This document shows, piece by piece, positions 21,610 to 21,950 of a stretch of DNA of 21,950 bases. The notes beneath the pieces were generated by a model. The model made no database searches and had not been told where the DNA came from. It saw nothing but the letters and a program-made list of their open reading frames with translations. Position 1 is the first letter of the stretch. Each line of letters starts with the position of its first letter. This stretch comes from CAYLZN01 sp964387935 (GTDB taxonomy: Bacteria > Acidobacteriota > Vicinamibacteria > Vicinamibacterales > JAFNAJ01), in contig CAYLZN010000066.1 in NCBI GenBank assembly GCA_964387935.1, positions 1-21,950 on the forward strand. Reading direction: 5' to 3'. The position numbers and the translations under genes are program-made.

Positions 21610-21950
21610 CTACTTGTAGCTGCGCTGCGTCGGCTTCACGTACTCGAAGGTCAGCGGTTCCTTGTGGAGCACGGGGCGCTGCCCGACACCGGTGAATTCC
21701 CAGGCCGCGGCATACGAGAACTCCGCGTCGTTCCGCATCGCCTCGTTGTCCGGCGTCTGGCTCTCCTCTCGGAAGTGCCCGCCGCACGACTCGCGCCGCT
21801 CGAGCGCATCGAACGCGAGCAGTTCCGCGAACTCCAGGTAGTCCGCGACCCGCCCGGCATACTCCAGGTTCTTGTTCAGGTTATTGGCTTCGCCCGGCAC
21901 CGACACCCGCGCCCAGAACTCCTCGCGCAGCTGCGGGATGCGCGTCAGCG
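21610..21950 (-). CDS. sdhA: Succinate dehydrogenase flavoprotein subunit, C-terminal end (cut by window)
   Basis: Only the last 113 residues are present; the frame is open to the end of the window. It reads LTRIPQLREEFWARVSVPGE, then LEYAGRVADYLEFAELLAFD, ALERRESCGGHFREESQTPD, FSYAAAWEFTGVGQRPVLHK and ends EPLTFEYVKPTQRSYK. RRESCGGHFRE and the LHKEPL...RSYK ending are characteristic of succinate dehydrogenase/fumarate reductase flavoproteins of the Bacteroidetes-like group. The catalytic and FAD-binding parts lie outside the window. Confidence 0.93.
   Translation of the reverse strand, partial: LTRIPQLREEFWARVSVPGEANNLNKNLEYAGRVADYLEFAELLAFDALERRESCGGHFREESQTPDNEAMRNDAEFSYAAAWEFTGVGQRPVLHKEPLTFEYVKPTQRSYK

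Overview
The window is about 22 kb of GC-rich, densely coding bacterial chromosome. It comes from a Gram-negative (diderm) organism, since it encodes a secretin and a complete set of enzymes for activated Kdo, an LPS sugar. Several traits suggest Acidobacteriota, possibly the Vicinamibacteria: the secretin/lipoprotein/PKD order, a succinate dehydrogenase of the type seen in Bacteroidetes and Acidobacteria, a metal-type Kdo8P synthase, and GTACGGC-type repeats. That placement is inferred from general resemblance, not from a search. No rRNA, tRNA, CRISPR, phage or complete insertion sequence was seen. Nearly everything is housekeeping or cell-envelope biology.

Region 1 (1-7089, + strand). The 3' part of a pilQ-like secretin gene is followed closely by a 206-aa putative lipoprotein of unknown function, a PKD-repeat putative lipoprotein, a TPR protein, an M24 (Xaa-Pro) peptidase, and then accB and accC, the biotin carrier and biotin carboxylase of acetyl-CoA carboxylase. 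Gaps are short or overlapping, so several of these are probably co-transcribed. Region 2 (7090-10879, +) starts at a TATAAT promoter. It holds a cationic-amino-acid-transporter-like APC permease, an MthK-like K+ channel with an RCK domain, and folD.

Region 3 (10882-17492, - strand) is a tight operon read right to left: kdsB, pyrG, kdsA, kdsD, kdsC, a lapB-like TPR/zinc-ribbon gene, and coaE. KdsD, KdsA, KdsC and KdsB lead from ribulose-5-phosphate to CMP-Kdo. KdsC is the phosphatase step, and PyrG supplies the CTP that KdsB consumes. LapB in E. coli controls LpxC turnover, so this cluster joins precursor supply to a probable LPS regulator. The operon converges on folD with only 2 nt between the stop codons.

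Region 4 (17602-20687, +) contains an orphan single-pass protein with a PilP/GspC-like C-terminal domain. A 345-bp non-coding stretch follows, with a 7-bp tandem repeat, a second TATAAT promoter and a DnaA-box-like site. Next come icd and mdh. An 81-bp nearly perfect inverted repeat of REP/MITE type separates mdh from the converging sdhB and sdhA (region 5, - strand, sdhA cut by the window end). Icd, Mdh and SdhAB form a TCA-cycle block.

The least explained items are the two putative lipoproteins next to pilQ, the orphan PilP/GspC-like protein, the long leader of icd with its repeats, and the inverted repeat at 20692-20772.
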